From Galaxea fascicularis (lineage: Eukaryota > Cnidaria > Anthozoa > Scleractinia > Euphylliidae), in NCBI GenBank assembly GCA_948470475.1, contig OX419345.1, forward strand, positions 10,972,001-11,036,000: DNA of 64,000 nucleotides, in the 5' to 3' direction. The stretch's first letter is position 1; each line of letters starts with the position of its first letter. The position numbers and the translations under genes are program-made. This document shows, piece after piece, positions 22,641 through 64,000 of this stretch. The notes under the pieces are model-generated. The model saw nothing but the letters and a program-made list of their open reading frames with translations, was not told where the DNA came from and searched no databases.

Positions 22641-22768
22641 CTTCGTTTGTACCAAGCACCGGACTACATACTTCATTTGTACGTTTACTTTGCTTCCTAT
22701 CGGTGCCTGTTGGCCCCTTTGAGCAGCTCAGGTCTTGTTTGTAGGTTTGGTGAACGAACTGCGTGAAA
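22548..22768. promoter_or_regulatory. Shared SETD1/CLTC bidirectional promoter and 5' ends
   Basis: The proposed ATGs of SETD1 (22640, minus) and CLTC (22769, plus) are separated by 128 bp, so the genes must share regulatory DNA. CACGTG E-boxes occur at 22550-22555 and 22577-22582, and CCAAT at 22605 and 22625. No TATA box is evident. Both start codons sit in AANATGGNG contexts resembling YY1/translation-initiator elements (GAAGATGGAG for SETD1, GAAAATGGCG for CLTC). Transcription start sites cannot be read from sequence. Confidence 0.6.
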
Positions 22769-60006
<37,238 letters not shown>

Positions 60007-61272
60007 CTGGAATAAAATTTAGTTCAAAAAAATAGTTAGGCCTCATATTTTTGTGGCGTTTTTTATATTACCATCGGCTTATTGCTTACAGTTAACTGAA
60101 ATTTTAAATTCAACGAAAAGCAGCGAACTATTAAGTAGTAGTATAACAATTGTAGTGTTATTAAACAGTAGAATGTTTGCCTGCTTGCTTTTACTCGAGC
60201 CATGATGACTTGTCATATCTCAGGATTTCCACCCAGTGCATGTCAAACTGTTGTAAACTTAAAATGTATGGGTAATAAATGCCATCCATATTCCTTCTGG
60301 TTCTTGGCATCTATTTTGGGTTTATTCGGGAGGTAATGCCACTTCTCCAATAGCTAACAAATCGTGTGATTTCCTAGTCAGCGGTTCTCACTTCTAGTAC
60401 TTCCTTTCTGAATAGTCCAGCATACGCGAAAAATCAACCACTTGAAGAGAATAAGAAGGGGGCCAGAGGGAGGTGGCCTCCCCTAGTCTGCTCTCGTTTA
60501 TGGCTCTGCTATTTCCGAGTTGCAGGTCTGAGGTTGACTTCACTTTGCTCGCTCCTTAGCTCCTTCGATTCTTATCAAACATTTTGTACATCCCGCCCCG
60601 ATCACTGCATAATGATTGGCATATATCCCGCGCCGTGAGACTGTAAAACCAAAATTACGATCATAAAAACGGCGAAATGAAAACATACAGCAGAAGACAA
60701 ACGGAAAGAAAAAAGAGAAGGAACTTGATTAAGATAATTTTGTGCGCGATATATGAAAGAGATAGCAGGGGACTATTGGTTTTGAGCACTAGAGAACTGA
60801 ATTTGATCCAACGAAAAGTTCATCAAGCAAAAAATGTAACGCAAGAGAATACCTGAGAACTGAATGGAAACATGTCCTGGCGCTAGTAATCTCATCTAAA
60901 CATCACACGTAGAATATGCTATCGGGAAAATGTCTTACCCGCCGAAATATTTCCTTTGGCTATGGGACTGCGATTACGTCGATAGACAAGTCAAAAATAC
61001 CAAGACAAAACAAGCATTCTGAAAGTTTCTGTATTTCTTTTCCTAAAGAAATCGAGAAATCTCTATTTACAGGCCCGAATAAAATCCCATAAGTTCTATG
61101 TAACAAAATGCAACAGAATTTGACTGGATGTAGATGGAGCTTTGTCCAGTGAAGGACGTGGCCAGAAGGTTTAAAACGCATCTGTTTCCGTGGTTACGCA
61201 GTACGCTGTTTGCAGGATTACATCTCCTTCTGAACCCAACAAGTATGGGCAATATCTGTATATGCTGCGCTG
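60007..61272. other. CLTC 3' flank and intergenic DNA
   Basis: Two AATAAA hexamers follow the CLTC stop (60011-60016 and 60274-60279); the second is the more likely 3' end signal, giving a 3' UTR near 290 nt. Beyond about 60300 I see no gene or recognisable repeat on either strand. Confidence 0.5.
60274..60279 (+). terminator. CLTC: Candidate CLTC polyadenylation signal
   Basis: AATAAA 268 nt after the stop codon, followed by a T-rich stretch. An earlier AATAAA at 60011 is very close to the stop and less plausible as the main site. Confidence 0.5.
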
Positions 61273-61436
61273 TTAACAGAAACCCCACTTTCCTTCGTGG
61301 TCAAAGTTGTTCGTAGTAGCACACCAGAGCGCCTCTCTGTCTAAATTGATACACGTTTTGTGAGAGACTCCTTTATAAATGAAGGGGAAATGGCAGCAAA
61401 CGCCATCTGAATTCCCTCCCTGAGACCGTAGACACG
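61273..61436 (-). CDS. Orphan exon encoding a fibronectin type II domain
   Basis: On the minus strand a strong acceptor (TTTTGTCCCTCTCAACAG) is followed by an open frame reading GGNSDGVCCHFPFIYKG, SHKTCIN and WCATTNNFDHEGKWGFC, then TAA. This has the four conserved Cys and the FPF.Y.G ... WC.TT.N.D ... WGFC pattern of an FN2 (kringle-like) module, normally extracellular and collagen- or glycan-binding. The frame stops right after the last Cys, so this is either a terminal exon, an exon with an unseen weak donor, or a fragment. Upstream exons would lie above 61436, where a transposon now sits, or outside the window. Confidence 0.65.
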
Positions 61437-61820
61437 CTGTTGAGAGGGACAAAACATAAGTTAACTTCATAGATCGACTTGGAAAGTCTCGTTAGCTTGG
61501 CGCTCTTTCTATTGTCGAAATTGGGCGGTTTGGGTGACTAGTTGATAAGCCAGTTTTTACATGTTGAGACCTTTGCTGAAGGATTCCTTCAAAATCCCGC
61601 GTTCTATTTACAAATTGGCCGTTTTGAGTATCCACTTCTGACAAATGCAAAGCACATCTTGAACAAGCAAATCCTTCAGTTCGTGTACATGTTTGCCCCG
61701 AGCGTGGGATTTGAACACATCATTCAACGTGAATTCAATTTTTAGTACCTCTCAATAAAGGCTCCGTCCCTACATTAACCAAAAAGTTGACGGTGAACGA
61801 TTTATACAGTTTACTCAATT

Positions 61821-63972
61821 GTCGCCCCATGTAAGGTAATCCGGGTTCTGGAATCTATGGCAGTTTTGCTTCTGGAATCCGGAATTCTGGACTTTGAATT
61901 CTGGTATCCAGCTGATTGGCCTGCCTATTAACGGCATGTGTGTTTTGCTTGCCAGTGCGGTTACGTCCATTTGCGAGAAGGAGTTTCGTATTTCATTGGG
62001 CCTAATTAGTTGTATCCGGAGATTATTGCCAAGGGTGAACCTCGGAACGTTAAGAAGCGACCAAATAAGCAGTCAGCAATCGGCGACTAAAAGAAATGTT
62101 AAGAAGACCAAATGCGAGGAGTTGTGTTAGAGAATTTGGTACAGAGTATGGAAGTGGCGCAGGACAAAAAAATGTTTGCTCAAAGACAAAGGAGCTTACT
62201 TACACCCTTCCGTATGCCCTTAATATGGGTCCCACTGTCATCACAGTCTCATCGGAAGAATGGCAAGACCTAACAATAGGCTGTCAAATAGTGAATGCTC
62301 AACGGGCAGAACCTGCTGTGCGGGTGGAAACCGTTAAACAAGGCGATGATGATGCGCTAAGACGTGACCAGAGAAGGGAGATTTCGCCATTCGGCTGTCA
62401 GTTGTTTTGAAGGACATGATGGCAAATTTTTAAGACAGAAAGCAGCACCTCAGTGGCTGAACCATACAAGTGATCCACTTCAGAGTCGTGACGAGGTGTA
62501 TGGTATCTAGGATCTCAACTCCAGAATCAGGAATCTGGGATCACTAGTCATGGAATCAGGATCAGTAAATTTTAGTGGGACCGGGGTCAGACACGTTTTT
62601 GGGATCAGGGATCAGAATTTTTGGTCAAAAACTGAGATCACTGACGAAAAAATATACCTCGTTTCGACCCTGATCTACTTACTTACACTCTTGGTGATGT
62701 CTCGAATAGAAACTCCTGCAAATGTATTATAACCCGAGTTACGCGTAATTCAGTGGCCAAGGTCCAAACATCACATTAACAAAAGAGGAAGACACCTGGC
62801 TCTGTAGTCTTGCTAAAGGAGTCCTTGATGACGACAGTGTTGGGCAGAATCATAATGAGACCCCGCTCACAAGATTGCAAGAAATGAGCATATGATCATG
62901 AGGACGCCAAACCACGTGTTTCTTGTTACGATGAACATTTGGCAACTTTTCTTAGAAAAGAAAAAAAAGGAACTTCAAAACAAAAGAATTTGTCATTCCT
63001 GGACAATTAAAGGAAAATCTTACAAAAGCATAGGCGTACGGGCCGGGAGAGCTGCAGCCCCCCTCAAAATTTTGGGCAACATAGATTTTTTGGGCAGCAA
63101 GAAAAATTTGGGCAAAGCCAATTATTTATTTATTCATATGTAGGCCATTGTTAGTGCATCGTATGACCCTCGTTTCCTTTTGGGTAACTTGTAAGAATTT
63201 TTTGGGCAAATGGTTCACCGCCCCCCCTGGCAAAAAAATTCCCGTACGCCTATGTACAAAAGTTTAAGGGTGGTTAACGTGGCTGAACACAGTTTTCTCT
63301 GTTCAGATGAAGCGTAAAGAAAAGAAAGACGAAAATCAATGTTCAATTGTATCTAAGGAAAGCGGAATGTTCTTCATGGAATTACTATACAGCATAAATT
63401 TGGGTGTTTTTTTTATTTCAGTTTTATTGCTGTTTGAATGTTATGTCTACTCTTGCAATTTCGGTGTACAGTATCTGAACACCTTTTTCCCAGCAAATTA
63501 TTATGCAGCACTGAATCAAACAATTCTACAAGCGAATTATGTTGGAATTAACATAAAAAACAATGATTTGCAAATTTAGTTATTTTGTAATTGTTCACCT
63601 CGTAATTACTGGAACCTCGAGGAACCTGAATATTGAAGAATCGCCCTGCCTGTTCAGCCTTGCTTAAAAGATGTGGAATAAAAGGCACTGTTTAACCTTC
63701 TTGTTATTATTTTCAGTTTTGCACTGATGAAAGTGTGCATTTCGGTAGAAGAAAATACAAACATGTCTTCTTCCTACAACGTCCTTTACTAGTGAAACAT
63801 GCCTATTGAAGTCATTCCTAAAGACAATGCAATGCGAGGATAGTCTGTAAACAAGAAACTAAAATCTGGAATCCAGTCACTTTTGGAATCCGGAATCCAG
63901 TACTGGGAATCCGGAATCCACAATGTGGAATTCACAATCCAGTCTCGGATTACCTTACATGGGACGACAATG
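61821..63972. mobile_element. 2.15-kb TIR element with GGAATCC subterminal repeats
   Basis: Left end GTCGCCCCATGTAAGGTAAT and right end ATTACCTTACATGGGACGAC are inverted with one mismatch. Inside each TIR, TCTGGAATCCGGAATC-type units are repeated (61835-61910 and 63866-63942). Short frames inside (61894-62410, 63307-63579) match nothing I recognise. No clear target duplication. Confidence 0.65.
63029..63254. mobile_element. hAT MITE with perfect 8-bp duplication
   Basis: Ends CATAGGCGTACGGG and CCCGTACGCCTATG are exact 14-bp inverted repeats. TACAAAAG flanks both sides (63021-63028, 63255-63262), an exact 8-bp duplication as in hAT transposition. The interior repeats TTTTGGGCA-type units. 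It is nested in the 2.15-kb TIR element and is therefore younger. Confidence 0.85.
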
Positions 63973-64000
63973 GTGTCAACGAACCAACAGCTGACCATGT

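Noticed and set aside
62096..62410. 104-codon plus-strand ORF in the terminal TIR element
   Set aside because: Ordinary composition but no family I can name and no splice context; left as part of the element.

Overview
This is a metazoan nuclear genomic window, most likely from an anthozoan cnidarian such as a coral. The evidence is two large intron-rich genes with clear animal orthology, GT-AG introns plus one apparent minor-spliceosome intron, and introns packed with eroded DNA transposons, MITEs, LINE fragments and tRNA-derived SINEs. The taxonomic call is inference from the overall look of genes and repeats; no species can be named from sequence reading alone. No rRNA gene, intact tRNA gene, CRISPR array or prokaryotic-style operon was seen.

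Two host genes fill most of the window in a head-to-head arrangement. On the minus strand (2689-22640) is a SETD1-type histone H3K4 methyltransferase, the catalytic subunit of SET1/COMPASS. I resolve 12 coding exons that join in frame to about 1911 codons: N-terminal WDR82-type DPR motif, RRM, a long Pro-rich and charged middle, the LPSFKVKR box, n-SET with a WDR5-binding WIN motif, and SET plus post-SET at the C terminus. On the plus strand (22769-60006) is clathrin heavy chain: 32 coding exons join without a frame break to 1674 residues, almost exactly the length of human CLTC. The two proposed start codons are only about 130 bp apart, so one short GC-richer segment with E-boxes and CCAAT boxes probably serves as a shared bidirectional promoter.

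Outside the genes: 1-1170 is a broken LINE with a 2A-like motif and an AP-endonuclease domain; 1168-2688 is intergenic DNA downstream of SETD1; 60007-61270 is mostly featureless intergenic DNA; 61273-61436 carries an orphan fibronectin type II exon on the minus strand; 61820-63972 is a TIR-bounded element with a hAT MITE nested inside.

Inside introns: SETD1 intron 4 (12377-20368) and CLTC introns 2, 9, 12 and 15 are the main repeat sinks. Notable occupants are piggyBac-, Harbinger-, hAT- and Tigger-like MITEs with visible target-site duplications, a Crypton-type tyrosine recombinase remnant, a THAP-domain (P-element-like) remnant, a pogo/Tigger element with both TIRs and a dead transposase, and a 5.4-kb element with perfect 34-bp TIRs and AAAT duplications in CLTC intron 12 that carries a second TTAA-flanked element inside it. 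The most interesting host-gene signal is an apparent U12-type AT-AC intron that interrupts the n-SET region of SETD1.
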